Shown here piece by piece: positions 33,309 through 45,135 of a stretch of DNA of 64,000 nt. Origin of the DNA: Anthoceros angustus (lineage: Eukaryota; Streptophyta; Anthocerotopsida; Anthocerotales; Anthocerotaceae); assembly GCA_010909165.1 (NCBI GenBank), contig VJWM01000003.1, positions 372,001 to 436,000 of the forward strand, in the 5' to 3' direction. Made by a program: the position numbers and the translations under genes. Under the pieces are notes generated by a model. The model saw only the letters and a program-made list of their open reading frames with translations. It did not search any database and was not told the origin of the DNA. Position 1 is the first letter of the stretch; each line of letters begins with the position of its first letter.

Positions 33309-33867
33309 AGCCGATGCTCCTCGCAGCCCAGGAAGCGCAGAGTAAAAGAAGAAGCGCAGAGGTAATGTCAGTCGCCCTTTTCCCCGCTCTGAAGGGAGCG
33401 TGGGGACCTCTCTTTTTCCACGCGATAAGCTCGCATCTCCCGAACTCTGCGGGCGGGGCAGGAGAGCTCAAGAGCTGGAAATGGGCCGTGGAGCGTTCTT
33501 GCTTCCTCGTACATGACATCACACCACATGCATCTGTACATGGGTTGTGGGTTGTGGGTGTGGATTGCTTGCGGTGGCTTGGGATTAGGATTGACAGCCT
33601 CAGCTTGATTGATCATGGCTTTGCGGATTTGGAGGTGATGGAGATGCAAGGTGAGGATTCTGCTTCTTCTCCTGCTGCTGTCGTGCACCAAAATGTGCTG
33701 GCAAGTGGGATCTTGCGAGGATGGAAGACTGAGAGAGTTGGGCTGGTGTGGTCCAGGCGTGGGATGTGAGGATCGTGAGTGTAACTGGGAAAGTGGAGGT
33801 TGTTCCATGCTGTTGCCGGGGCTGCGAGGCGTGGGATCGAGGTGGTGGAACGTGGTGTGGAGCTCGG
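33309..33867. promoter_or_regulatory. Divergent promoter region shared by the J-domain and HIT genes
   Basis: The two start codons face away from each other and are 559 bp apart, so both promoters and 5' UTRs must lie here. No TATA element could be assigned with confidence. Open frames inside (33314-33769 plus, 33368-33808 minus) overlap each other and look accidental. Confidence 0.5.
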
Positions 33868-35530
33868 ATGGAGGCGGCTAACAGGAGGATTGACAACATT
33901 CTTCGGCACATCCTTGCTTCCTCTGCTGCCGGCAGCTCTTCCAGGCGTTGTAATGGTGGAAGTCCGTTCGCAGTGAGTGTGGAGAGATGCAGAGGGAGCA
34001 TTTCGGGAGGCAGGGAGTCTGAGGAGGAAGGTGTTGGTTCTGAGGTTTCTAGGGAAAGGTTCTCTGACGCCGAAGTGTCTTCTGAGGATGCATGCTGCGG
34101 GATTGTAAATGAGAGTGTACTTGGCAGTGGAGTCCTGGAATCAGGTGGAGTAAGGATAGGAGTGTTAAAAAGTGGACGAAGAGAGAATTCGGATAGGACA
34201 TCGAGGGAGACCGGTTCGCAACCGGAAGAGTCTCAAGAATTGCGTGGAGGGAGTGGGGAAGGGGACAGTTGTGAGCAAGGCCTTCACTCTCCGGGGTTTG
34301 AAGGCCTGCGGATCGGAGGCCTGAAGGAGCAGGGTCTGAGAGCACTCAGTAGTCCCATGTTTGCGATGTCGGCGAAGATTAAGAGGGGACCCTTTCTGCC
34401 TCTTCCTGGCAGGGCTTCACCGAGCTTGTCTTCGGTTGAAGGTCCTTCTCTTCCTTTGGACAGCTGCATCTTCTGCCGGATCGTGAGCGGCAAAGACCCT
34501 GCCTTCAAGGTGACCGCCTGCTTCTTTGTCGTTTACAGCGGGGTTTATGCTTCTGCTTTGTTGCTGATGATCAGTCTGTGAATCTTGCAGCTGTACGAGG
34601 ATGAGTTCTGTATTTGTATTCTAGATATTAATCCCTTGACCCACGGGTATGTATTCTCCTGTCCTCACCACCAGCCTTTCCTAGCTGCATGGTAGTCTGC
34701 TGCAGGCTTGGCAAAACTGATGTTTTTCTTACTAAGTTTCTGAACTTATGTGCATTTGCAGGCATTGTTTGGTCATTCCCAAGGTGCACTACAACTGCCT
34801 GCAGTCAACCCCACCAGTGGTAAGCTTGCTGGATTTGGTGAACATGCTCGCTGGCTGTATAGAAATTGTATATGATACTGGCTAGTTACCTTCGTCTTGT
34901 TCACTTCTTGGTGGAGGTGAGAGGTTTTCAATCGAGGTCAGCATGGTGTGCCCTTTGTTGCCCTCCCAGATTGCAGCTGCTATGTGTGCGGCCGTGCCTG
35001 TGATCAGCGCAGCTCTGATGGAAGCAACAAACTGTGGTGCGTGCCTTTTCCTCTCAGATTCATTGTATGCAGATGTGAGCATTGGGATCCCGTGCTGATG
35101 TGGTTGGGATTTGTCTCTTATGTCTCAGATTCTTTTAACATGGTCGTTAACAGCGGTGCAGCAGCTGGCCAAGTTGTACACCATGTAAGTTCCAAGCATT
35201 GCAACGAGTTCCAGCGCAGACAGCTTTCTTCCTGAACCACGCACCGCAGCTAACCAACAACTTGACCTACTCTTCTTTGATTGTCCAGACGCACTATCAT
35301 ATCATCCCAAGATTCGATGGCGATGGACTCTGGCATTCTGAGGTGCACACTTCTCCTGCGGCCTGTGGGCTCTCTTTGGGATGTTGCCTTTTGTTTGCCT
35401 CCGACATTGCAGAGGCTGAGTGTCGCTTTGCATATTTTCCTGGCAGACTGCACCACGAAGACCTTTCATGGGAGGAAAAGAGGCTGCTGGTTTTGTACGC
35501 CGTGTGCGCAGCAGACTGGCATCTCGGTGA
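33868..35530 (+). CDS. HINT4: HIT-family protein, HINT4-like (adenylylsulfatase / APS phosphorylase type), with long N-terminal extension
   Basis: The Arabidopsis relative acts on adenosine 5'-phosphosulfate, releasing sulfate and AMP or ADP. A seven-exon model (33868-34509, 34591-34646, 34762-34819, 34970-35036, 35129-35184, 35289-35342, 35447-35530) gives 338 residues. The HIT domain starts at CIFC (200-203), continues through LYEDEFCICILDINPLTHGH, LVIPKVHY and NSGAAAGQV, and carries the triad H293-T-H295-Y-H297; His295 is the expected nucleophile. The last exon RRPFMGGKEAAGFVRRVRS matches the family's C-terminus. The ~195-residue Ser/Glu/Gly-rich N-terminal part, disordered in appearance, is absent from the 146-residue Arabidopsis protein. 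An in-frame upstream ATG at 33748 exists; I chose 33868 because MEAANRRIDNILRHILASS is more protein-like. Confidence 0.85.
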
Positions 35531-38425
35531 CGTACCTTGCACCCACCGTAAAACTGTTCTTGCCTTAGACTTGCTAGCATATGTAGGTTTGCAGGGGCTT
35601 TTCCTTTACCCAGTTGTTGCAAAGCCTGGGCAAGCAGGCTCCATCCAGTGTAACAAAGATGTAAACCCTCAACAAGCCCAATTCTGCGATAGCTGTTCTT
35701 TGAGTTGTCTTCCAGAAAGGAAGAAGACCGTAACGTCTTCATCCACAACATTTTGCTGTTAACCTAGTACTCAAAGACACCACCCTGCCAAGTGTATCGC
35801 ACTCAACCGGAAAGGGAAACAAGGGCTGAATGGGACACAAAAGCGCACTGCTGAGATATCTATGCTGTGCGGCACAGGTACTCGCGTTGTCGTCCTTTCT
35901 GTCCTTAGAATACTTGAGTCTAGAAGTCTCCCACGATGCTGAGGGACAGAGAACCAATTTACATATCTGGAGTCACAACATCATGTAGTGGTGTGGTGTG
36001 GTCTGGTCTGACGGCCAGCTCTGCAGAGCGTTGAGGCATGTTCCTTGGCAGAAAATGGCGACACGATGAAACCTTCATTGTCGCAGTTGGGCGAGTATGC
36101 CCATCTGGGAGAAGGCAACTTGCTGCTTCATGAAGGCAGAGCAAGTTGCCAAGCCAAGCCAAGCCAATCCAGTCATTCTTTTTCCTCCGAAATCGGGTGA
36201 AGTGGATGAGCGTGAATCATAGCCTCCTCCGACCTATCCGAACGGCGAGATGCAAAACGCATCGAGAGCCAAGCTGACCACAAATGAACGGCCCCGTTTC
36301 TACCTATTCTGGTAAGAGCTTTTATTCGCCGTACGTTTGTCGGAAAAGATAGTGTGTCGTGTCTGCTGCTTCGCCTTCCACAGGAAATCCGGTCGACGCC
36401 ACAGTTTTGCTCTTGGCAGGTGATCAAAAAGCTTCTGATTTGCTGTGTACATTTTCATGCAGGTTGCGGTTGATTCTCACGGTTTACATCGTCAAAAGTG
36501 TGAAAAAGGATGGATGTTATTGTAGCATCATGAGCATTATGTTCTGGCTGCAGAGTGGTCAGAGACGGAATTGCCTGCAGCAAGAGTTGCAGTTTTTGTG
36601 CCCTCGTATTCAACAGGCCTTGAGCTGATGCGAGGCTACTGGTCTTCTTTCTTCTCTGCTCCAGAAGCCGTTTGATTATCACCATTGTGAGCAGCTGGGC
36701 AGCATCTCACCAGGATGCACCGTCCTTTGGCTTCACCTGAAAGCTGCAGTATTTCCACGGGCTGCCGACACCCACTATCCTTTACGTCGGTGGTGCTGGG
36801 CTCAGGGCGTTTCTGAGGCATAGTGAGACACCCACAGCTCTAACCATGAAGCTGATTTGACAGTTCCATGCCAGCAGCGTCCAGGGATGGCCGCCTTCAT
36901 TCAGCACAGGCTGGAATGCATGTTTCTGCAGACCGAGGAGCTTGGAAAACCCACCACGAACAAGTGTGAAGCCTGGGAAACCCACCAAGAACAGGTGTAC
37001 TTCTTCTGTAACTCGTCAGGTCAGGTGATTGAGCAGACAGGAGCACAGCAGCAGCAGGATAAACTCAAGTGGAGAGCTCATGTTCTTCCCAAACGAATCC
37101 GTCATCACATCACACGGAAGGAATGTAGGGAAAGGGTCATGGGGTTCAAATGTGAAACGTCGAGGATATGCCATACTCCGTACCCTGGACATGCATGCTG
37201 ACGGTACGAAGGGCGTGCACGCTTCCAGAAAAAGCGAGCCAGTACTGTACAATGTACAACAGCACTGCAGCAGTGCAGAGTTGGGAGATTTTGCAATCCG
37301 GTGGTGCAGATGCCCAGGGAAGCTTGCAGGGAAGTTGCTGGGAAGCTTCCTCCTAATCTAGTCTAGCCCGTAATGTGTGCGAAAGCATTGCACGCAACTC
37401 CATCCCGAAGTTCAACAGGGATGAAGCTACTGCCTGATCCGACACGAGGCAGCCCGCCCAATGGGTTGTTGCCAGGGCGCAGTGCCGACAGTTGCAAAAC
37501 ACATAACACACAAGAGGAACAAATTCCATGGGAGTCCACCAAGGATGGATGGCAGTCACGAGCCATACATCACAGACAAGCATGGCTCGGGCTGGGAAGT
37601 GGGAAGTCGGATGCCTTTGCAACAGCGTGCTGTAATACAAAGCCCGCGCACAAGGCATTGAATGGGAGACCGTTACAAGTGGCAGGGGCATGTGGAACCG
37701 GATTGCAACTCTGCCTCTATCAATAAATGCTTTGACCCTCAAGGGGAGGGGAAAAGCGGCCAGTGCGCCGTTTCCCGGCGCTGACTTTGGGCCCCATAAG
37801 AATCGTGCTCGCTGGGCCATGGGGACACGCAGATGCCCCGGGACCCGGGCTTGCCCCTTGGCCCCTTGGGACTTGCTTGCATCCATCCATCCATTCGTCG
37901 GGAGGAAGGATGTCAGACCCTCCTCCCTCGTCATCTCCAGCAGATTCCTTCCAACTCCTGCGCTAGTAAAAGCGGGACACTTGGTGGAGCCACAACATGC
38001 ACGATTTGCAACTTGACGAGGCTGCCCACCTCACCACCATGCTTCTCAAACGGCTCCCCCCACCCCCCGCAAGGAGTCTTTGGTGTCCGGAATTCTACCT
38101 CGTGTACCTATTCCAAGACTACAATCGAGGTGGCGCATGCCCACCAGTGAAGCTGGTCAGTGGTGATGCATCTTTTTTGGGTCTTCGATGACATCTCTCC
38201 ATTGAATAATAATATCAGCGGTGAAGTGAGATCTTAGGGAGTGGCCCATCAAATACGTTTGTACGAAGTGGGGAGACCCATCAAAGTGCACGAGGGGAGA
38301 TGAAAGATGAAATTGAACTCCCAAGCAAGTGTACAAAGGGAAAAAAATCATGGTAAGAAAAGATCTAATTGAATAAAAATGATCCATCATGTGAAGAATA
38401 TAGGAGAGTTCATAGTACCTTAGCA
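35531..38425. other. Intergenic region, no gene recognised
   Basis: Many overlapping frames on both strands (for example 36857-37201 plus and 37353-37934 minus, 193 residues) show no domain, no family motif and no consistent splicing. The stretch is about 2.9 kb. The 3' UTR of the HIT gene lies at its left edge. Confidence 0.45.
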
Positions 38426-38429
38426 AGTA

Positions 38430-38800
38430 ATACTAAGATTGGTTTAACTATACGATCTTTGTCGAAAGAGAATCAAAATAGAACAACGGTGTTTGCTTTA
38501 CCATCTGATACGATTCGGTGTTTGCTTGCTTCACCTGGTTTAACTATAAGATCTTTGTCGAAAGAGGATCAAAATAGAACAGCATTGTTTAACGATTCGG
38601 TGTTTGCTTGCTTCACCTGGTTTAACTATAAGATCTTTGTCGAAAGAGGATCAAAATAGAACAGCATTGTTTAACGATTCGGTGTTTGCTTGCTTCACCT
38701 GGTTTAACTATAAGATCTTTGTCGAAAGAGGATCAAAATAGAACAGCATTGTTTACTTTAGCATATGATACAATTCGGTGTTTGCTTGTTTCACCATATG
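38430..38800 (+). repeat. Minisatellite with 82-bp unit, about four copies
   Basis: Phrases TCACCTGGTTTAACTATAAG and CTTTGTCGAAAGAGGATC repeat at a period of 82 bp (TCACCTGG at 38531, 38613 and 38695). The outer copies are divergent. The frame 38369-38659 is a product of the repeat. Confidence 0.95.
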
Positions 38801-40864
38801 ATATTATTCGTTAAACTGCAACATCTTTGTCGAAAGAATGTCAAAATAGAATAGTTTTTGTTTCACCACGTGACTATAATTAACCATTAACGAGGATGAT
38901 CTCCGCGCAGAACAAGGCAAAACTGCACACATACTTGTGTACGTCATTCTCATCAAATTTCTTAACCATAGCATCAAAATTCTAAGTCTTCAAAATAATA
39001 ATAATAATAATAATAATATAATTATACTTTTGATATTATTGAATATTTTAAATATGATACTAAAATTTTTATTTACAGAGAATAAATTCTCTAGATGGAA
39101 ATGTGTGTCAAGTTTGAAACAAACTTCAGACTATAAAGGTGGTTGTAGTTAAGCTTAGTTATACAACAATGCATAGGTATAGGGGTGTCCATTGCTCCTG
39201 AAAAGTCACTTGTAGGGTTATCTCTTGAAGAGTAGCGACTCCAATAGATGCATCCTCGACTAGTTCAGTAATTTGTAGGCCATTCAATCTCCCTAGTTAT
39301 GACATTGTAGGTGCTATAAGTGACTTTAGACATGAGCTCAGTAGCTCCTTCTTTACCGCGACTCTTGGGATGTAGGTGGTCTTAGACATGGAACTTAGTT
39401 GCTCCCTTCTTTACTCACTCTTGGGGTGTGGGTTTGATATCCTTTACTAGATCTTTCTATACTGTCCTACCCTAAGCCAAGTCTCCTCTTTCCGTAAGCC
39501 AAGTCTCCTCTTTCCGTAATAAAAACGCATCCGATGCATAGGTATACGATCTGAGGTTGGAGGCCTACAAAGCATGATGATTGTGTGGTGGAGGTCTAAC
39601 CGGGAAGTCACGATTCCTTTGAAAGCGGATCATGTTGTAGTCCTTTGCAAACCCCAAGGGTACCGAGTTTCAAGGTCAGGGGCAAGCGGGAATAATGGTT
39701 TTTTAGTGGCTAATATCAGACACACACACACACACACACACACGCACCCAGCATACCAGCAGCCCAAGAAAGATGCAACAGAAGAGAATCGGGAATCGAG
39801 GGCGGATGAGAGGCACCAGCAGTTGAGATTGCAGGACGACGGAAGACGGTTGAGATTGCGGGAAGACAGTGCAATCACACTACAAGTAGGCCCGACGGTG
39901 AACAGCAGCAGCATCAGCAGGAGCACGCACACAGACGGGCCTGCGGCACAGTAGAGAGCAGAGAACAGAGAGCAGGGAGCAGGGAGCAGAAAGCAGAAAG
40001 CAGAGCATAGCACAGCAGGCTAGATGCCATGTGTGTGACATCACTCAGATACAAGCAGCCGAGTGCTGCAGGAGATGAACACGCACGCCAAGATAAGGTC
40101 TGGTGATAACAGCAGCAGGAACTCTGTCCATACGTTTCAATTTCATCTCCGTAACTAGACGGGCTTATTTTACACGCTACCAGTCTTGCACGAGGAATCC
40201 AGCGTGCCTTGTGTGAAGTACAATCCAGATAATACTTCGTTAATGGCGATACTTCTAAACAGGCAGGTGCAGAGATGGCAGCTTTGCTGCAATATAGGCG
40301 GGTACAATGAGATGGTAGGAACTGATATGGGTGCTACAATCTGGCTCAGCCTGCTGGTGTAGCCTAGAGATCTGAAGCCATGGCCGATTCTCACTGCATG
40401 CTCCGATGGTAGTATACCGGCAGACATGGCGCTAGTGTGATGGGTGGGTGGGGAAGAAAGAATGACAGGAAGGAGGCAGGCAGGTCTACAAGTACACTAG
40501 GTAGACAAATCAATCGACCTCACCTGGATGGACTTACAGCATCCAAGTGCGTTACGCCAAAGGCTTAGTCTAAAAAATGCGTCCACGGCCCAACCCGTAA
40601 GAATCATAGGAGGCTGGGTTCAGACAGCTTCAGCTGCGAGCTCATGGTATAAATGAAATAGTCAGAAGGCATAGCGGAGAATATACATCAAAACGCAGCT
40701 GGAAATTGAAAACCGTGGTAGCTGTAGGAGTCGTAGGAGTCGACTGACTGTGTAGATGATAAGAAAACGTCCACCCATCTTCCGCAGTTTCGCCATGCCG
40801 CAGCTCTAAAGCCTTTGCCTCCAAGCTGGGCTTGCATGGAAAGAATTATGTCGGAACATTCAAT
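38801..40864. other. Intergenic region with microsatellites
   Basis: Contents seen: an AAT microsatellite at 38996-39018, a dispersed repeat at 39258-39430 (listed separately), a CA microsatellite at 39719-39742, and a short GAGCAG/AAAGCAG run at 39955-40010. No gene was recognised; frames at 39574-39954 and 40170-40427 have no family features. Confidence 0.5.
39258..39430 (+). repeat. Dispersed repeat related to 50.65-50.92 kb
   Basis: GTAATTTGTAGGCCATTCAATCTCCCTAGTTATGAC and GTGACTTTAGACATGA-type phrases occur here and again near 50.66-50.90 kb in the same orientation. The family is not identified; the copies contain no frame of note. Confidence 0.7.
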
Positions 40865-40935
40865 TCAGGTCGAGCTTGTCGGCAGCTTGATAATCTTGAA
40901 CTTGTAGCACTTCTTCTTCCAGCAGGCTAGGCTCC

Positions 40936-42220
40936 CTATGCCCCCTGTGATGTTGTCATCGATCTCCGCGGACCGGATGAGATCTTGGCAATGTAGGCCT
41001 CTCTGTACATCGAGCGGACAAGAGGACGGCAGGAGTTGTGTTAGGAAATTGGTACACTCATAGATGAGCATGGTGCATGATGGGGAAGATTTGAGGTGGT
41101 TGGTTGGTTGCTCACCGGGCTTCCAATCTGTCGGCGTTGGCATCTCGCGCGATCTCCGTGTAGTTGGCTTCGATCTTGTCATTGGGTCTGTTTTTGTCTG
41201 TCCATGAGGGCACCTCGATGAAGAGCCTCAAGGCCTGCACGATTTCTGATTCATCAGCAACAGCCTTCCAGCAAGCACCACAATCTTGCTTGCAAGAAGG
41301 CTTGAGAGCAAGAGAGATGAAGAGAGAGCCGATGCCGCACCTTGATGAATAAGGATTCGTCCAAGGTAAATCTGTGGTACATCCCGGGAGGGAGGATGAT
41401 AAAGTCTCCCTTTGTGATCTTGAAACGAATCCACTGGTCATCGTAATCCCGCACGTCGAAGTAGCCTGCAGCATCCAGGAGGGAACCCACCAAATCAATC
41501 CCACATGGCTGCAAAAATTCCTGCCATCTCGGGGTCACAATCAGCGGAGACGACCGCTCACCGGTGCCTTCGAGCACGAATCTGATCTCCTCGCAGGCGT
41601 GCAGATGCTCAACAAAGAAATGGCGCACTTTGTCCTCGAACTTGTCGATGTGGCCGGGAGCGACTGTGGCAACGTCCTGCAAAAGGACGCCACAACCCAT
41701 CAGACCTGGAAGGAAGCACCCGGACGCTCCTTTGCTGCAGAGCAGAAATCCGACACTTCCAACGTACCCAGTGCTTGTACCCGCGCTCCCTCTTGATCGT
41801 CTCCAGCAGCGGGTTGTCCAGATAGGTGTCGGCGTCCAGCTTCCAGATGAGAATTCCCAACGCTGCAGACATGGGTGCCACGAAACCGCGTCAAGGAGGA
41901 AAGCTTTTCGCACAATCCCTGGGATTCCCGCTGCAAATCCCTGAGATCCAAGCCTGCCCGGGGCAAATCCTCACCTTGCAGATGCTCGGGAGACACCGGC
42001 CGGTTGGGGCAGAATTGGTGCCGGGTGGTCTGATCCTCGCTCCCCTCGGGATTGTAAAACCACGCCTCGGTGTCAGCCTGCTTTCAAGCACCCCGACATC
42101 AAATTCCGCACCATCTCCGCACAACCCACAACTTCCAAACGCAACAGTCCTTGCAGCCAGACCAAGCAAAGCAAAGCAAACAAGCGAAACCGAGGTCCCG
42201 GACGCAGCCCAGCGCCGCAT
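40936..42220 (-). CDS. ARD: Acireductone dioxygenase (cupin) with an apparent signal peptide
   Basis: Oxidises the acireductone intermediate of the methionine salvage (Yang) cycle, with Fe2+ or Ni2+. The minus-strand model (42220-42146, 42077-41975, 41862-41768, 41676-41562, 41465-41341, 41234-41116, 41002-40936) gives 232 residues. Metal ligands are present: His115, His117 and Glu121 in HLHACEE, and His160 in GMYHRF. Other family marks are LGILIWKLDAD, EEIRFVLEG, GYFDVRD and NRPND. The model's first 25 residues, MRRWAASG followed by a hydrophobic core and AART, look like a secretory signal peptide, whereas ARD is normally cytosolic or nuclear. The first exon junction and the last exon are the weak points: an alternative ending continues to a stop at 40865 after another small intron. 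Confidence 0.85.
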
Positions 42221-44580
42221 TTCGGGTCCTGGAACCCGCCAGGGCGGAATGCGAGGCAGGAGGGGAGCAGAATGCATCCAAGCAGGCAAACCCACCATCG
42301 GAATCTGCTCCATAGTTGCGGTCCCGAGCTGCGCTGCAGCAAGGCGGAACAAGCTCCTGGTGGGCTGCAGCAGAAGCGGAACAATCTCCTAGTGGGCGAT
42401 TGCAGGACGAGGAGGAGGGAGGACTGGAGCGGGATTTGGAAAGAGACAGAGGCGACAGATGCAGCAGAGGTGGAGGGTGTCAGAAGGTGCTGGCGTCCCG
42501 AAGGGAGGGTGGAGCACGTCGCCTCTGCTGTGCTCTGCTGTGCTCTGCTCTGCGCTGCTCTGCTCTGCTCTGCGCTGCGCTGCTCCGGTCTGGTCTGCGC
42601 TGCCTCTGAGCCGAGACGAGGGCACGAGGCGAGATATATAGGGTGGGCCGGGAGCTGGGCCTCAGAAGCTAGGAGCTGGCCTCGGAAGCAAAGAGCAGGC
42701 CTCGGGGGCGGGAGGAGAGAGGCAGCAGACTGGAGTCACTACAACACTGGGCTGGTCCAGGCCCGTCCGGTCCGGTCTGGGGGGCGTGCGTCGCTGTGGA
42801 GAGCGGCAGCGGCCCACCCAGCTCGTGGAAGGAAGGCGGGAAGGAAGAAAGGAAGGATTCGGAAGGAAGGAGGGGAGGAGGGAAGGAGGGAAGGGAGGAT
42901 TGGAAGGATTGGAAGAAAGGGAGTGGAGATGGAGTCGGCGAGGTGGGTCGGGCGGAAATGGAAGCAGGTGCGACAGGGAGTGTCCAGGGAGTGTCCAGGG
43001 CAGTCCAATCCGCCGGGAGGCCGGGCGGGGCTGGACCAATGTGGGAGGAGATAGATGGGTGACTGTGAGCTGCGCGAGGGGGCCTGGGCCTGGGCCTGGG
43101 CCTGGGGGAAGCGGAAGCGAACCGAACAAGCAAGCGCTGGCCAACGCCTGCAGCGGGCACCCGCACCCGCACCGGGACAAAGACAAAAGGCATGAAACGA
43201 AATGGAGGCCTGCGATGCGCGCGTGCTTATGGCACACAGCCCACGATTTCATTTTCATTTTCGCCTTCCTCTTCCTTTTTACAACACACGCCCGCCTACC
43301 AGCGCGCAACATCCTGCCAATGCCATCCATCCTCCCACGCTTCACCCCGTTTTCGTTTTACCCTACCGCCCACAAATAGGCCCTTACCGCACACCGCCAT
43401 GATTGTTGTTTTTAGCAACTCCGCATATGCCAGCCTCCATCGCACCACATACGATTTCAAACTCCAACGACGCCGCTCTTCCTTCTTTCCTCTCCAGCCT
43501 TGAGCAGGGGAGCTTGAAGTACTACTGCCCAACATCCACCTCCTTCTCGCTGAGATTTGTCCTCCCACATCCCCCACAGCCCAACAGCAGATCCCCCGCA
43601 GCCCAACATCAGATCCCCCACAGCCCACCAGCAGATTCCCCACAGCCCAGCATCTGGAAGCAAGGGAAAATCAATCACCAATCAACCCTCCTTCCTTCCT
43701 TGCCGCCCGCTTGCTTCCGTCCATGCTGCCGTGCTTGCTCGTGGCTTGTTTTTGGCCGGTCCGGTTGGTCGTGACTGTGTGCCGGCCGGGCGGGGGGCCA
43801 TCACCATTTCCTAAAATATCACGCCACGCTTGCTTTGCTGCTGCGCCCACGCTTGATTCCCTTCTTATTGTCCATTTACTGCCCCAAAATCCTTGCCTCT
43901 TTGGACTTTGATGCCCAATACCTGGTTGGACCCAACCCACATATTCTCATTCCATGGCTCGGATCCGCCTCGCGTTCCCTCGCGTTCCCTCGTGCTCCCG
44001 CTGGTTTTGTTGTGTTGTGTAGCCGTAGGGGTTTCCTACTCACCAAGTTTCTATTCCATGTGGTATGTCACATGCTTGTATGTTGGCCAGGTGTGTGCCA
44101 AATAATGGGGTTTCTAATGTGGAGAGAATGCTACATGGAATGTGGCTTTTGTTGGGTAGACGGTCTGTATGTTTTCTCTTTTTCACTCTGGATTGTACTC
44201 GAGAGAAGCTATACACAAACAATAAAATGGCTCTTCAAAGAGGACTGTAGAAGTAGTATCGTGTACACATCCAAGTGAGAGTATCTTTGACCATTATTGT
44301 TGTACATATTTCAAACGGATGTGATGTAAGTATCTTGTCAGTCTAGTTTTGGATACAAAAGTTTTGGATGTCAGCATGAAAGTTGCACAAAGCTGTTCGA
44401 ACCATAGGACATATTATGGTGCTATGAGTTTAGGACTAACGGTAGGTTTCTTGTCAGTCTAAGACCACGTAGAAAGGATAGGTGTGATGCAAAAGTTTTG
44501 AATGTCAGCGTGAGAAAGTTGCACAAAGCTCAAAGGACATACTACGGTGCTACGATGCTATGGCAAGCTTGCAAATATAA
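42221..44580. other. Low-complexity upstream region of the dioxygenase gene and intergenic DNA
   Basis: A CTGCT/CTGCG run lies at 42523-42602, a GGAAGGA-rich purine run at 42826-42935, a CCTGGG run at 43083-43107, and a degenerate repeat of about 23 bp with CAGATCCCCCACAGCCCA at 43575-43650. Long frames on both strands (42272-43054 plus, 42662-43345 minus) result from this composition and are not supported as genes. After 43660 nothing is recognised. Confidence 0.6.
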
Positions 44581-44589
44581 AAGATGCTA

Positions 44590-45135
44590 ACTAGGAGTGT
44601 AGGACTAGGGCAGGAGCATATAGATTTGACGACAGGCTTGCATATGAAAGAGAAAGGTGAAAGATGTTGGCAGTGTAGGACTTTGTCAAGAGGATAGATT
44701 TGACGGCAAGCTTGCAGATGTAAGAAAAAGATGAGAGATGTTAGCAGTGTAGGACTTTGCCAGGAGGATAGATTTGACGGCAAGCTTGTACAAGTAAGAG
44801 AAAGATGAGAGATGCTAGCAATGTTGGACTATGGCAGGAGGATAGATTTGACGGCAAGCTTGCATATGTACGAGAGAGATAAACATATGGCTGGATTTGT
44901 TACATACTGCACGGTAGGCATATGTACGAGAAAGATAAACGTAATGTTGGATTTGTTACGTACTGCATGATAAGCATATGTGCGAGAAAGATAAACATAT
45001 GGTTGGATTTGTTACATCTTGCAGTAGGCATATGTACGAGAAAGATAAACGTAATGTTGGATTTGTTACGTACTGCATGATAAGCATATGTGCGAGAAAG
45101 ATAAACATATGGTTGGATTTGTTACATACTGCACA
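44590..45135 (+). repeat. Two adjacent minisatellites: units of about 74 bp, then about 56 bp
   Basis: From 44590 to about 44880, units carrying GATAGATTTGACGGCAAGCTTG recur about four times at 68-74 bp. From about 44875 to 45135, units with ACGAGAAAGATAAAC and TGGATTTGTTAC recur five times, alternating between ATATGGTTGG and GTAATGTTGG variants. The two families share the CATATGTACGAGA phrase, so one may have arisen from the other. Confidence 0.92.

Noticed and set aside
37353-37934. A 193-residue minus-strand frame
   Set aside because: It contains no recognisable domain, is overlapped by several plus-strand frames, and has no partner exons. Possible but unsupported.
42272-43345. Long frames on both strands (260 residues plus, 227 residues minus)
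   Set aside because: The region is CTGCT- and GGAAGGA-rich low-complexity DNA. Both strands are open at once and neither has a domain.
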